A stretch of 64,000 bases of DNA from Anthoceros angustus (Eukaryota > Streptophyta > Anthocerotopsida > Anthocerotales > Anthocerotaceae), in the NCBI GenBank assembly GCA_010909165.1, contig VJWM01000116.1:248001-312000 (forward strand), read 5' to 3'. A model generated the notes under the pieces. It did not search any database, was not told the DNA's origin, and worked only from the letters and a program-made list of their open reading frames with translations. The position numbers were made by a program, and so were the translations under genes. Shown one piece after another: positions 23,840 to 36,224 of this stretch. Position 1 is the stretch's first letter. The number at the start of each line of letters is the position of its first letter.

Positions 23840-26800
23840 TAAAATTCTCGTTCCAGCTATATATATAGTGAGATTCTTCATCAGTCTAAATATCATATCA
23901 TGTTCTCGTTTATCTTATGAGAAGACCCTAATTAGGTATTCAAAACGAACCATACCATGGAAAAATGGACCAAAATGGCAAGAGTAATGTTACATCTTAT
24001 GAGAAGACCTTAGGTATTCAAAACGAACCCTACCACGGAAGGAAGACATGGACAAAAAGGGCAACATTAATGTTGCAACATAATTTGAGTCAAAAGTTAC
24101 GAGGCGGTCAAAGAGAGTAGTGGTAGTGAGGAAAACAAATATATATATTTATTGGTTTTGATAAAACCAATATACATTATGTTGTCGTTTGTAAGATATC
24201 GAACTCTATCTGAGATGTGATGACTAAGTATTAGAAAAATAACAATTGGAGGATATTACCATGACAGTGTTGTAGCGTGGCGCGGTGGACTGCTAATACC
24301 ACTAGCATGTTTTTGGTTACTAGTAGTGGATTTTCAATCCAACGATTTAGAGGACTCCTTTTACAACGATGACCTCCCATTTGTTGAATCGCATAATGTA
24401 TTCTTTTGCTTTACAACTCTCTGTTCACTTGATTTGTTGCTACATTGTCGATTGTGTGAAAATTGAAGACCAACCGACATTACGACATCCCGATATGGTA
24501 GCGGTAACAACGCGTCCTTCTCTAGAAAATCCTAGTACCCATGCAACCATTGCATGACGCATAAAATGCAAGACGAGCCCCAAAATTCACTAGCTTAGCA
24601 TCCACTCGGGCAAAACATGAAGTAGCAATTTTTATTCAAAGATACATGAAATATAATAAAATGAATATATCACTGCTAAAATAAATAAATATGATCTTGG
24701 ATTTATATTCCTTTGCAAGTGTGGTCATCGATTTCAAAAATTGGAGAATTTCTCTCCACCAATCCAAGAACATGATTGTGTTACTTGTGCTCCTTTTCCG
24801 CTTATCAAATGATCTTACAAGAAGGTAACCTCGGCGTGATCTTGAAAGCGTGCTTGAAGAATTCTTAGGTTGCAACCGATGCATGTTAAGGTTTCCACTC
24901 TAAAATGCACCATAATAGTTGAGGCGATAGAAGCCCCACAAGCATTTTCTCACGATGCTCCATATCAAGTATTTTCATAACCTCCTTATCGACATCTTAT
25001 GATTGACAAAGGATATTTCTGATTTTTGAATAAGCATGGTGAACAAGCTACGGAACATATGAGCAACAGGAGCGGAAATTTCATCCATCTCCGCAACAGA
25101 AACACAAAATTTATCCGTCTGTGCAACGGATACTAACGGCTGAAACAATTGCAATGAATCCTCTTCGAAAACCGGGCTTGATTTCCTCATCAACTTCTTC
25201 AAAAACCTTTCCACATACACCATTCTCACCAAAACAAAATGTTGTAACTTCACACTTGAAAAGTCACTAGCTACTCAGCGGAAATACACCCAGGGTCGTC
25301 AAAAAGCTTGAGTTTATTTGATAACTAATTAGTGTGGCTGGTGGCACATTTATAGTCGTCCGTAGTGCGAGAGATTCAAAGACCAAGCACTCAAAATCAA
25401 AGAAGACTACTTTTCAAAGGCCAAGGATGAATTTTGATTTGTATTTTGGTTTTAATCTTCAGCACATGTGGTAGGCTCAATCAAAGACATTGTAGTGAAG
25501 GCCAAGGATTGATTAATAACATATAACTCATTAGATTTAAAGGTTGCTATGAAAATAACATTGTTCTCGAATAGCATAGCACTAGAAGGAATTACTACAT
25601 TTAAAATGGGCCTTAATTTTCATGTAGATTGTGATTTTTGCTCGTCCTTTTATCATAAGCCTTGTGCGGTAACATTCTCGGACATCGTCTTGTGCAATCA
25701 CATTTGATTTATCTATCCAATTTTGTATTTCTTTCACGTAATGTTGTTGTTGATCCAAATTGTTGTCACATGAAGGACTTGGCTTAAGTAAACTTCTTAG
25801 TGCAAGAAATTGTTTCTTCGTATTTGAGGTCTATATCCAAGCACTTTTCATTTTCCCAAATTCTCCTCTTCGTTTTGTAGTCAAATGAGGCCGATTGCAT
25901 TAAAGATAGATTAATGGTGTAACATTCTCTTATTTAAAAATAATTGATGGGACAGTTTGATGGGACAGTTTCATTATTTCAGCAAGCATTGTCTCATTAT
26001 TTCCTATGTTGTCCTCGTTGTTTCATGAATTGAAGCTATGTTATACAAGTAGGTGGGCTCATATATACTAGCTATTCTTGTTCATTGCATTACAATATAA
26101 GTCGAGCAGGCTCATGCTCTAGATTCAATTGTGCTTAAGTTATAACCTTTGTGTTTCATGTTATTTTGCACAAACTACGTAGTATCAATCATATGCCGAA
26201 CATGGACTCTATGAACACGGTAACATTTCGTATCGGTCGGTAGCATTCCCAACATGAAGCGGCTTCTTGTCAAGATGGAACCATTTCCATCATGGAAGTA
26301 TCGATCGTGGAGGTCATCATCACAAACAAAGTGATTGGACACGGAGATACCCTAACGGAAGATATAAGTATCATGTGAGTATATTGAGGAAATAATAAAC
26401 GCAATTTTATTTCAAATTTCAAGTATGCATTCATATATGTGCTTAAGTTTATCATCTACTTATTTTGTATGTAGGATGTCATGATGATTTTCTTAACAAC
26501 AATTAACAAGTATATGAGATAATACTACATTCTAGAAAGTTGTAAATGTATATTGCGATGCCCAAAACGTTTATGAAAATTTTATTATTTTTGTTATCGT
26601 AAAGTGCTTACTCGAAATTTTTAGTTTTTCTTGACCTTGACACCTCCTTTATGATGCTATGGTAAAACTTATAAATGTCGTGACCCCATTGCACAAGGAA
26701 GTTTGTGATACCTTTTGTTTCCTTGGTCTTTATCACCTCTTGAGTTAGTAAGTGCGGGATATAAATGCATGACTATCTACCGTCTCAATTCGCACATGTC

Positions 26801-26990
26801 GCGTGAGGCTTAGGTGTACATGCTCATATTAAGTCACGGCTCATGTCTCGGGGTGAAGCATTAAGCTTCAGCGTCGGATAAAACCTCAAAGTAGGCTTAT
26901 CACTTAAACAAGTATTTAATAAGCTTGCAAAATAGGCTTATCGGCTAACTACCAAAGTGGCAAAGCAAAAGAAGAACTAGGCAAAATCCT
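23840..26990. other. AT-rich block of unit B
   Basis: Duplicate of 14280-17400 with scattered small indels, including a shorter form of the repeat near 25950. The hairpin recurs at about 24150-24172. No gene recognised on either strand. Confidence 0.5.
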
Positions 26991-27369
26991 AACCCCACAA
27001 ACAGCCCCGCAAAATCGGTGAACAAACAAGATTGGAGAACCGGTTGGCACCTAGAGCTACCAAAACCAGCCAAGATCATAAAGCTCCTTGCGCTTATGTA
27101 CCACATCCCACTCAAGCGGGCTCAATCAGCGCCTCGAAGATAGGCTCACGGTGTTGGTCACGATCTTGAACTTGATGCGATCGTACACCTTGACTCATTC
27201 CAATCGAATGCAAAAGCCCCTCGGTTTCGATCCAAAGATCTCCACGATCTTGACATGATCCTCCTCGCTATCGCGGATATCTTCCAAACATGGGCCTCTT
27301 TCCAATTGGTCACTCTTGCTTTTCACCTCTGGCTACCTCACCATTGTAGGTCTACAACCTCTTTCCATC

Positions 27370-28420
27370 TGGGCGATGAATCATCTTCATCTGTTTGACA
27401 ACACCAACAAGCGTTTGCGTCTTTTGCAAGCGAAGTCGCATTGCCACCATGCTCACAAGCCACCTTATGCAACATGTCAAATGCCTCCGCCCTAACAACT
27501 TCTTCTTGCAAGCATCGTTGATTCCCATGGTGCATGTGTTACCAGCAAACCCCATGGCATACTCACGGTGTTGGCCATGCCCTATTTGGCTCACCGACCC
27601 TATTCACAAGAAAGAAAGGAGCTTGTTTATTTTCTTCACAAAGCGCTGTCTTCCTTCCCGCAATATGTCAACATACTTGTCTTGAGGTCTTAAGGCCCTA
27701 TGCCGCTTCAACACTTCGAGCTTGCTCCGTTTGTTGACTGCGGATTCGTGAGCATAAGAACCACGTCTTGCATCAATGATCAATTCCTACCCCAACCAAC
27801 CGGATCTTCTCGTAGTCATCCCTCACAGACGCCGTCAAACCACACACACATTCTCAAGTATGTACCAGCACTTTGGGTTGACGATTTGGATCTCCTTCAC
27901 AATCCGTGCCACTTCAAGCGCCAAGGGGAGGCCATCTTCAGCTGCATTTGCTGCGGTGAAAATGACTTGCACTCCCATCCGGCTATGACCATGTCCACGG
28001 ATGCTTGAGAGCTTCAATCGCTTCCCTACCGACGATGTCAACTTGGCAACCCTCGTCGAATCTCATTCACCTCCACGCAACTCTATCGCGAGACCCGGAT
28101 TCCACATCGCATCAATGATCAATTCCTACCCCAACCCGGATCTTCTCGTAGTCATCCCTCACAGAGCCATCGTCAAACCACGCACACATTCTCAAGTATG
28201 TACCAGCACTTTGGGTTGACGATTTGGATCTCCTTCACAATCCGTGCCACTTCAAGCGCAGAGCCATCTTCAGCTGCATTTACTGCGGTGAAAATGACTT
28301 GCACTCCCATCCGGCTATGACCATGTCCACCGGATGCTTGAGAGCTTCAATCGCTTCCCTACCGACGATGTCAACTTGGCAGCCCTCGTCGAATCTCATT
28401 CACCTCCACGCAACTCTATC
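27370..28420 (-). pseudogene. Degenerate cytosine-5 methyltransferase-like ORF, copy B with internal duplication
   Basis: The same minus-strand motifs as in unit A, better preserved. A frame containing CQVDIVGREAIEALKHP and VDMVIAGWECKSFS is visible at about 28291-28400, and again at about 27957-28040. The WYILENVC motif is at about 28188-28215 and 27848-27880. The motif IV-VI segment is present twice because of a 339-bp tandem duplication that unit A lacks. In-frame stops follow the motif IV cysteine region, so it is not functional as written. Confidence 0.5.
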
Positions 28421-29191
28421 GCGAGACCCGGATTCCACACGCAAAATTGCTGCACCATTGGAAATTCGAGCAGGCGAGCAAAGTGGATGCCCTTCGATCG
28501 CTACGACCTCTGACTTTATTGTATGCGAGCCTCTTGTTAGTCCATGCCATGACACACACATGGTTAAGGATCCGTGCACACATTCACGAGCTTCCCTAAC
28601 AAGGTTGTCAATCGAATGGATGTAAAACCGTTTCCAAGAACATCCGGAAGTAAAAGAAGAAGATTGCAATGTCTTTATGAAATGTGGCATTTGTGCGAAA
28701 GGAGAAATGTACGTATAACCATGCCCAAGGAAAAGTTTCTTCATATCATAAATATATAAAGAATGCGTGCACATTTGAGAGTTGTCACCAACTTCTTCCA
28801 AATGTGTTTTATTCTTGGTAAATTTTCATCACGTGATATTTTGAGGGTCGCAATGTCGCCGCCAGCTGGTTTTGTGTGGCCGCTAGTTGTGTGAGTTCAT
28901 CACGGCGCATATTGCATACTAGGAGGACGTCTACTACATACGTATAATTTTGTGCTATTTAATGTTACCTAGATATAGTGATCTCTACCATACAAAAGAG
29001 AAAGTCTCAACGTAATTCAAGAAAAAATATTTGTATGAATGATCTGTTTTAATATAATAAAAATAATTATTCTAAGCTGGGTGCTCGATAGTGGCTGTAT
29101 AAGGCCATTATTATATATGTAGCTATGCGATTGGGAAGAGGTGTAGTCTGACACGGGGTTGGGTGCTATTGTCCTGGCTGTTGCGTTGGGG

Positions 29192-29594
29192 CCGCTCAGG
29201 TCACCGCAACCGACTTCAAATTCTCCGGACTGAACGCTCCCGGCAACACCGCCACCAAGTTCAAGGCAGCAGTCACGCCCGCGTCCGTGGCCCAGTTCCC
29301 CGGCCTCAACACGCTGGGCATCTCCGCCGCCCGCATCGACTTCGCGGTGGGCGGGCTCAACCCTCCTCACTCGCACCCCAGGGCCACCGAGCTGCTGTTC
29401 GTGGTGGAGGGCACTCTGGAGGTTGGATTCGTGTCTTCTAACGGCAACACGCTCTTCCAGCAGACGCTCAACAAGGCGATCTTTTGTGTTTCCCAGAGGC
29501 CTGCTTCATTTCCAGAAGAACGTTGGGTACGCTCCAGCGTGGGCCGTCGCAGCCCTGAGCAGTCAAAATCCTGGAGTGCAACAGGCAGCTGCTG
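29192..29594 (+). pseudogene. Germin-like gene fragment
   Basis: Corresponds to residues about 61-195 of the intact germin-like protein. Box 1 is in frame, then there is a 1-nt loss (AACAAGGCGAT) and the four-T lesion before box 2. It has no promoter, signal peptide or C terminus: the left side joins array element gamma, the right side jumps to other array sequence. Confidence 0.8.
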
Positions 29595-29610
29595 TCTTCC
29601 TTCACAATCC

Positions 29611-29735
29611 GTGCTCAGATGTGGGTAGCAGTGTGTAGGTTGGACGGGACGGTATCCGTGCTCAGATGTGGGTAGCAGTGTGTAGGTTGGACGGGACGGT
29701 ATCCGTGCTCAGATGTGGGTAGCAGTGTGTAACCA
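29611..29735. repeat. 47-bp tandem repeat, nearly three copies
   Basis: GTGCTCAGATGTGGGTAGCA starts at 29611, 29658 and 29705. The unit is single-copy in the normal array units (e.g. near 19793), so it arose inside the scrambled segment, probably by repeated backward slippage at GTGTGTAGG. Confidence 0.85.
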
Positions 29736-30129
29736 GCGGGTTGGAGCCTGAGGCAGCCTGTTCCCAGTGTGGCAAATGATGATAAGACATGGAGCCTGCG
29801 TTAGTTGCGGTGGTGTCGAGTCTTTGCTCTTGCAAAGGGAACCTACTCGGTTTACCATTGCATTTCTGTGGCGCAAACTCCTCTGCTGAGGCCACAGGCT
29901 GTAGTATCCAACCTGTGTAATCTCTGTTTTGGTGAAGTGTAGGGGCGATAGGTGATTGATGTTACGGTTTTTAACCTGAATTTACACCTAAAGCCCTTCC
30001 AAAGGCTTGTTTTCAAAGACATTCGCAGTGGCCGACCGAGAGTTCTCGCCCGCCAGGCTTGAGAACTGATGCGGCTTGAAACGTCCTTGGATATCTGAGG
30101 AGATGGATGTAAAACCGTTTCAAGAATGT

Positions 30130-30740
30130 TCAGCCGGATCTTCTCGTAGTCATCCCTCACAGTCGTCAAACCACGCACACACACATTCTCAAGTATGTAC
30201 CAGCACTTTGGGTTGACGATTTGGATCTCCTTCACAATCCGTGCCACTTCAAGCGCCAAGGGGAGGCCATCTTCAGCTGCATTTGCTGCGGTGAAAATGA
30301 CTTGCACTCCCATCCGGCTATGACCATGTCCACGGATGCTTGAGAGCTTCAATCGCTTCCCTACCGACGATGTCAACTTGGCAACAGCCCTCGTCGAATC
30401 TCATTCACCTCCACGCAACTCTATCGCGAGACCCGGATTCCACATCGCATCAATGATCAATTCCTACCCCAACCACGGATCTTCTCGTAGTCATCCCTCA
30501 CAGAGCCATCGTCAAACCACGCACACATTCTCAAGTATGTACCAGCACTTTGGGTTGACGATTTGGATCTCCTTCACAATCCGTGCCACTTCAAGCTAAG
30601 GCCATCTTCAGCTGCATTTACTGCGGTGAAAATGACTTGCACTCCCATCCGGCTATGACCATGTCCACCGGATGCTTGAGAGCTTCAATCGCTTCCCTAC
30701 CGACGATGTCAACTTGGCAGCCCTCGTCGAATCTCATTCA
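30130..30740 (-). pseudogene. Degenerate cytosine-5 methyltransferase-like ORF, copy C
   Basis: Duplicate of the unit B remnant, again with two copies of the motif IV-VI segment: WEC motif at about 30296-30330 and 30630-30663, ENV motif at about 30186-30215 and 30527-30555. The C-terminal half (YVAYILREGRQ onward) has been lost at the scrambled left junction. Confidence 0.45.
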
Positions 30741-32920
30741 CCTCCACGCAACTCTATCGCGAGACCCGGATTCCACACGCAAAATTGCTGCACCATTGGA
30801 AATTCGAGCAGGCGAGCAAAGTGGATGCCCTTCGATCGCTACGACCTCTGACTTTATTGTATGCGAGCCTCTTGTTAGTCCATGCCATGACACACACATG
30901 GTTAAGGATCCGTGCACACATTCACGAGCTTCCCTAACAAGGTTGTCAATCAATGGATGTAAAACCGTTTCCAAGAACATCCGGAAGTAAAAGAAGAAGA
31001 TTGCAATGTCTTTATGAAATGTGGCATTTGTGCGAAAGGAGAAATGTACGTATAACCATGCCCAAGGAAAAGTTTCTTCATATCATAAATATATAAAGAA
31101 TGCGTGCACATTTGAGAGTTGTCACCAACTTCTTCCAAATGTGTTTTATTCTTGGTAAATTTTCATCACGTGATATTTTGAGGGTCGCAATGTCGCCAGC
31201 TGGTTTTGTGTGGCCGCTAGTTGTGTGAGTTCATCACGGCGCATATTGCATACTAGGAGGACGTCTACTACATACGTATAATTTTGTGCTATTTAATGTT
31301 ACCTAGATATAGTGATCTCTACCATACAAAAGAGAAAGTCTCAACGTAATTCAAGAAAAAATATTTGTATGAATGATCTGTTTTAATATAATAAAAATAA
31401 TTATTCTAAGCTGGGTGCTCGATAGTGGCTGTATAAGGCCATTATTATATATGTAGCTATGCGATTGGGAAGAGGTGTAGTCTGACACGGGGTTGGGTGC
31501 TATTGTCCTGGCTGTTGCGTTGGGGTTTGACTGCGTGCGTATGTGAAATCATAAGTAGTGTAGGGGCGATAGGTGATTGATGTTACGGTTTTTAACCTGA
31601 ATTTACACCTAAAGCCCTTCCAAAGGCTTGTTTTCAAAGACATTCGCAGCGGCCAGGCCAGAGGCGCAGCAGCCAAGCCAAAGGCGCAGTGGCGAACCGA
31701 GAGCCCTCGCATCGCTTGGCTTGAGCGCTGATGCGGCTTGAAACGTCCTTGGATGAGAGAAAAACTGCACCGCTGTTGTTGTGAAGTGCTGTATTGTGTG
31801 TTTCATGTAGACGCGCATAGTAGGATTGTGATGTGGCGTTCTCCAGTGATGTTAAACGGAAGGCTTGTTTCTCAAAACATTCGCAGTGGCCGACCGAGAG
31901 TTCTCGCCCGCCAGGCTTGAGAACTGATGCGGTCAATACACTTCCTTGGATATCTGAGGAGATGGATGTGGTTAATGAGCTGTGTGTAGGTTGGACGGGA
32001 CGGTATCCGTGCTCAGATGTGGGTAGCAGTGTGTAGGCTGGTCGATTCCTGCCTTAATTCCTAGCCCGATGTCTCGGCCATCTGGCCACCACCCTGGCGT
32101 TGGAGCCAATACTCATCTGTGTGTCCGTACATCTGGCCTTGGTTCTAGGTGCAGGAGCAGGAGCAGATTGTATGTGCAGAAGCAACCGATGAAGGAGAAC
32201 GCCTGACTTCTGCCTTGCTATCACTGGGCAGACTTGTGAAACAAGCTACGTTGCTGTGCAAGGCACAGCCGTACTCTGAGATATGGATGTGGATGCCTTG
32301 TATCGGTAGCAGTGTGTAACCAGCGGGTTGGAGCCTGAGGCAGCCTGTTCCCAGTGTTCCGTGCTAGTGTGGTGCTGTCTGTGCAGGTATACTTTTTTTT
32401 TGGGTTACTGCTTGTCTGCTAGCATGTCCGTGGTTCACCATCGGTCGGTCAGTGGTGTTCAAGGGGAGCACTTGAGTGGTTCCCAGTGTGGCAAATGATG
32501 ATAAGACATGGAGCCTGCGTTAGTTGCGGTGGTGTCGAGTCTTTGCTCTTGCAAAGGGAACCTACTCGGTTTACCATTGCATTTCTGTGGCGCAAACTCC
32601 TCTGCTGAGGCCACAGGCTGTAGTATCCAACCTGTGTAATCTCTGTTTTGGTGAAGTGTAGGGAGGAGCGTGTAGGGTGCTGGTTTGTGTATGTAGGAGT
32701 GTGTAGGGTGTTCAGATATGCATGGATGCAGTGGCTGATTTGTGTTGGTAGCATACACTGTAGCAGTGTTTGCGTACTAGTTGAGACTTGGGGTAGACAA
32801 CGTGCTGTGCTGAATGGTATAAAAGAGCATGATCGGGGCACCCTGCGCCCCATCAACATGAATACACGAAGCTGGAGCTGGAGCTGGAGCTGGAGCTGGA
32901 GCTGGAGCTGGAGCTGGTAG

Positions 32921-33223
32921 ATGCATTACGAGAACAAGGAATTAAGCATAGAGCACCCTGTCTTGAGTCTCGTCCCCGTGTCACCCAGAAAGCTGCCAGG
33001 CTGCACCGGACCAGCAAACTTGTACTCCTACTTGGGAGTATCTAGAAAGTTGGTTGTGACCTGCTCACCTTCTTTCCCTGAAGTGGTAAGCCTGCAAATT
33101 CATCACGTTGCAACGCACGATATCGGTTACAATCCGTCCTACATGCCCACAACACCCCGAAATAGCACAATCTCCTCCAGATATCTGCCCACAAGAAGCC
33201 CGAATAATGTGCACCGTTTCTGA
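32921..33223 (+). CDS. Hypothetical 100-codon ORF, unit C
   Basis: Identical in reading to the frame at 20716-21018. Product unknown; see that entry for why coding status is uncertain. Confidence 0.2.
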   Translation: MHYENKELSIEHPVLSLVPVSPRKLPGCTGPANLYSYLGVSRKLVVTCSPSFPEVVSLQIHHVATHDIGYNPSYMPTTPRNSTISSRYLPTRSPNNVHRF

Positions 33224-34635
33224 GCCAGCTGGTACATGTCTTGAGAGCTTGGGTGCGTGTGCACCTTCAAGTTACTTGTATGGATAGAGTAGCGCTGGTT
33301 CTGACTCGCAGCCGACTCCTGGGAGCCTTTCACTGTTATGGTGCTTGGGCGGAGCCGGTTGGATTGGAGCTGGGTACATCGGGTTTGTTTCTCCAGCAGT
33401 CGCCCAATTCAGCCGGGCTGCTAGATGTTGTAAATTTCTCTCATCCATGAAAATATCTTCCCACCGGTACCTGCGCTCTGCTTCACGTGAGAAGGGTCCT
33501 GTTGAGCAATGGTGATGATGTGCATCCAAGATGCTGCTCCTTGTTCGTGTTCTGGAATTGAGAGAGGACGGGAGAGATGCGACAAGTGGCTTCCCTATAC
33601 TCGCCGTACTGCCTGATTCTCGAAACCCTGCAGGCGAATGGTGGAAGGCTGACAGTGATGAGGAGGTGTAAATCGATGCGATCAAAAGGCGGGCAGGATA
33701 TAGAATCTCGAATGCGCTCACGCGTAACGGCCAGACTGTGTACAACTCTCCAGCCAAAGGTAACCACTCAACTTCGAATTCCCACATGATGGCTGCCAGG
33801 GACAAAGCCTGGAGACGGATGTGGTACCAGGCGGACAGTTCAGGCTGAGCACCAGCATCAACGACACCACTTTTGTAGCCCCACCCAGATCCCTTCTGAG
33901 GTGACTTGTTTCCTCTACTCCGAACTTGTTTCCGGCATGCCTCAAGGTGTGTCTGGGCTTCGATTTCCGTAAGAGTGCAGAGCCATCTTCATATGGGCTA
34001 CTAGGCTAGCTAGCCCTTCACTTCCACTTGTGTGGGCAGAGCCACAAGTTGTGGTGTGTTACCATGCTAGCTGGACATGCAGGGTTTAGGGTGCCGAGCT
34101 GTGGAACAGAAGCTTCCAAGAAACAAAGGTGACAGAACGAAACTTCTTCCTGGCCATGACCGGGGACTCCGTACTGCATGTAACGAGATGCCCAGTTGCC
34201 TGGAAGCCGCTTCGTCTGAAGACTACTAGGCAACCTGGAGTGTCATCCATCCTGACCGGCTTCACACGGTTGTCTTTAAAACTCCCAACAACGCGGTTTC
34301 TCCTGCCGGCCGCAGGACCACATCCTGTAGCAGGCCTGCGCTTGTCCATTGTGCATACCAACCAATAAATGGCGCCGATCTTGCATCCTTTGTGGTCACA
34401 TCAAAGTTTGTATTGTACAGGCTTCCTTAGTCCCTCCCATCGGACGAGCGCTGCTTCCACCAGTACGATCATCCTAATCGGGATACTACACGACTGAATT
34501 CGAAGGGCGTGAATCCTCATTCCTTCCCTGAGAGCAAAGTTTTGGGAATCTGTGGCAAGCGAGCTATCCTCCAGGTGGTAGAAGCCTCGAACCGGCAAGC
34601 TGCTCCTGTGCTGTAGCCAGCGTCGGCGGGCAACC

Positions 34636-35312
34636 ATGGCTGGCAATGCCGCAGCGTCGGATGTGAAGCTCATGGCCACGGCATTCCTGGCCGCGCTGCT
34701 CATCACTTGGACGCCCCACTTGAGTCTGGCAGCCGACGAGGACCCTCTGCAGGACTTCTGCGTCGCCCGAGCAGCAGGAACTCCCACCATCAACGGCCTC
34801 GTGTGCAAACCAGCCGCTCAGGTCACCGCAACCGACTTCAAATTCTCCGGACTGAACGCTCCCGGCAACACCGCCACCAAGTTCAAGGCAGCAGTCACGC
34901 CCGCGTCCGTGGCCCAGTTCCCCGGCCTCAACACGCTGGGCATCTCCGCCGCCCGCATCGACTTCGCGGTGGGCGGGCTCAACCCTCCTCACTCGCACCC
35001 CAGGGCCACCGAGCTGCTGTTCGTGGTGGAGGGCACTCTGGAGGTTGGATTCGTGTCTTCTAACGGCAACACGCTCTTCCAGCAGACGCTCAACAAGGGC
35101 GATCTTTTGTGTTTCCCCGAGGCCTGCTTCATTTCCAGAAGAACGTTGGGTACGCTCCAGCGTGGGCCGTCGCAGCCCTGAGCAGTCAAAATCCTGGAGT
35201 GCAACAGGCAGCTGCTGCTCTCTTCGGCTCCCCGCTGCCATCGGATGTGCTGCAGCAGACGTTTGGAATCGATGACAAGACAGTCCAGTGGCTGGAGGCC
35301 AAGCAGAAGTAG
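34636..35312 (+). pseudogene. Germin-like protein, copy C (single frameshift)
   Basis: The least damaged of the array copies: signal peptide, both cysteines and box 1 (His, His, Glu ligands) are in frame. The only lesion is the four-T run at 35105-35108 (five T in the intact gene), after which box 2 and the C terminus continue in the next frame to the stop at 35312. Restoring one base would give a product the same length class as the intact gene, so this may be a real gene with a sequencing error. Confidence 0.8.
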
Positions 35313-35504
35313 ATGAAGTCATCGGTTGGAGGCGGAGGCCCAGCTGCCACACATGGGCCCTCCGTTAGACATCCAACCACCATAGCTGGCAGTCTTAGTC
35401 CAGCCTCCTTGTTGCATACTTGCATAGGGAGCAGGGGCTTCTGTGCGTCCCGAGCCCCTGGGTATATCCAATCAATCAATGAATCAAGGGGGGCAGTCCT
35501 TACC

Positions 35505-35590
35505 ACCCACCCTCATCATCATCAAACACCTTGCGAGCCTCCACACACTTGGCGTATATGTTCACCAGGCGATTCCTGACAAAACTGCTT
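35505..35590 (-). pseudogene. PPR motif fragment
   Basis: On the minus strand the sequence reads FVRNRLVNIYAKCVEARKVFD, a typical plant PPR L/S motif lacking one Gly-x-x pair, with no PPR context on either side. Probably a leftover of a PPR duplication next to the large PPR gene on its right. Confidence 0.6.
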
Positions 35591-35599
35591 CCCTTTTCG

Positions 35600-36224
35600 C
35601 ACTAGCCTAAATATTAGACCCACCTCCATGCCCATCACCAGACGTACTGTGCAGAGGCACACGCCTTGTGGACTGCACGAAAACATGGATCCGAAATGCA
35701 CTCTGATCTGATCAGGCTGCATTGCGGATTGCGGTTGGCTACCGACCCCTCCGCGCGCACAGGATGCAAGGCCTGGTTGCTGAATCCGATGGGCGGCCAA
35801 GGCCGGTTCCCATTTAAAGCCTCCTTTTCGGGGTCATTGCTGTCTTGCTGTCTTGGGTTCGGGCCACCCCGGTCCGAGCTTCCCGTTCGCGACCAGATTT
35901 TTCTAATCGTTGCTGCCGCTCCTGATGTGTTTGCTTCCATGTCCCGGACGGCGGACGTACAATGTTGGGTAGAGGCGCGCAATGCTGGGAGTGCCACAGT
36001 GAAGGTCCAGGTGGTTAGCTATGCCGACTCGAACAATGCTTAGCAATCTCTTTCTTTCTGTTATGATGAGAGGTGCCAGTATCAGTGTTAGCCATCCATG
36101 TCCATGTCTCAGTTTCGACAGGAATGGACATGTCTATGTCACAGTTTTGACAAGAACGGACTTGTCCACGTCTCAGCACGCGCATCCCTTCCAATGAGCA
36201 CTGGCAACACTTTCTTCATTTTTC
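35600..36224. other. Spacer with 32-bp repeat, 3' of the PPR gene
   Basis: No gene recognised. At about 36102-36180 a 32-bp unit (TGTCCATGTCTCAGTTTCGA...) occurs 2.5 times with some divergence. It lies where the 3' UTR of the minus-strand PPR gene is expected. Confidence 0.5.

Larger units (their letters stand above)
18897..28785. repeat. Segmental duplication unit B
   Basis: Second copy of the unit, with one gamma-alpha-GAGCTG block, a germin-like copy at 22430 and the AT-rich block. Its methyltransferase-like remnant is extended by an internal duplication: a 339-bp shift between the copies of CATCAATGATC at 27771 and 28110. Distance between the germin starts of A and B is 9564 bp. Confidence 0.85.
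28785..31118. repeat. Scrambled partial unit between B and C
   Basis: It starts like a normal unit (28785-29190), jumps into the middle of a germin-like gene (29192-29594), then runs through about ten short pieces of the unit joined at 7-11 bp matches (29594-30150). It continues as a duplicated methyltransferase-like segment (30150-31000) and ends where unit C begins. Confidence 0.75.
31118..35380. repeat. Segmental duplication unit C (truncated)
   Basis: Third copy: spacer, gamma, alpha, GAGCTG tract (32869-32918), the 100-codon frame and a germin-like copy. Similarity to units A and B stops about 60-70 bp after the germin stop, near 35370-35385; the AT-rich block and methyltransferase remnant are absent. 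Confidence 0.85.

Noticed and set aside
7390-28785. Array unit as a complete LTR retrotransposon
   Set aside because: Repeated blocks exist, but I found no TG...CA-bounded long terminal repeats, primer-binding site, reverse transcriptase or integrase; only the methyltransferase-like remnant hints at a retroelement.
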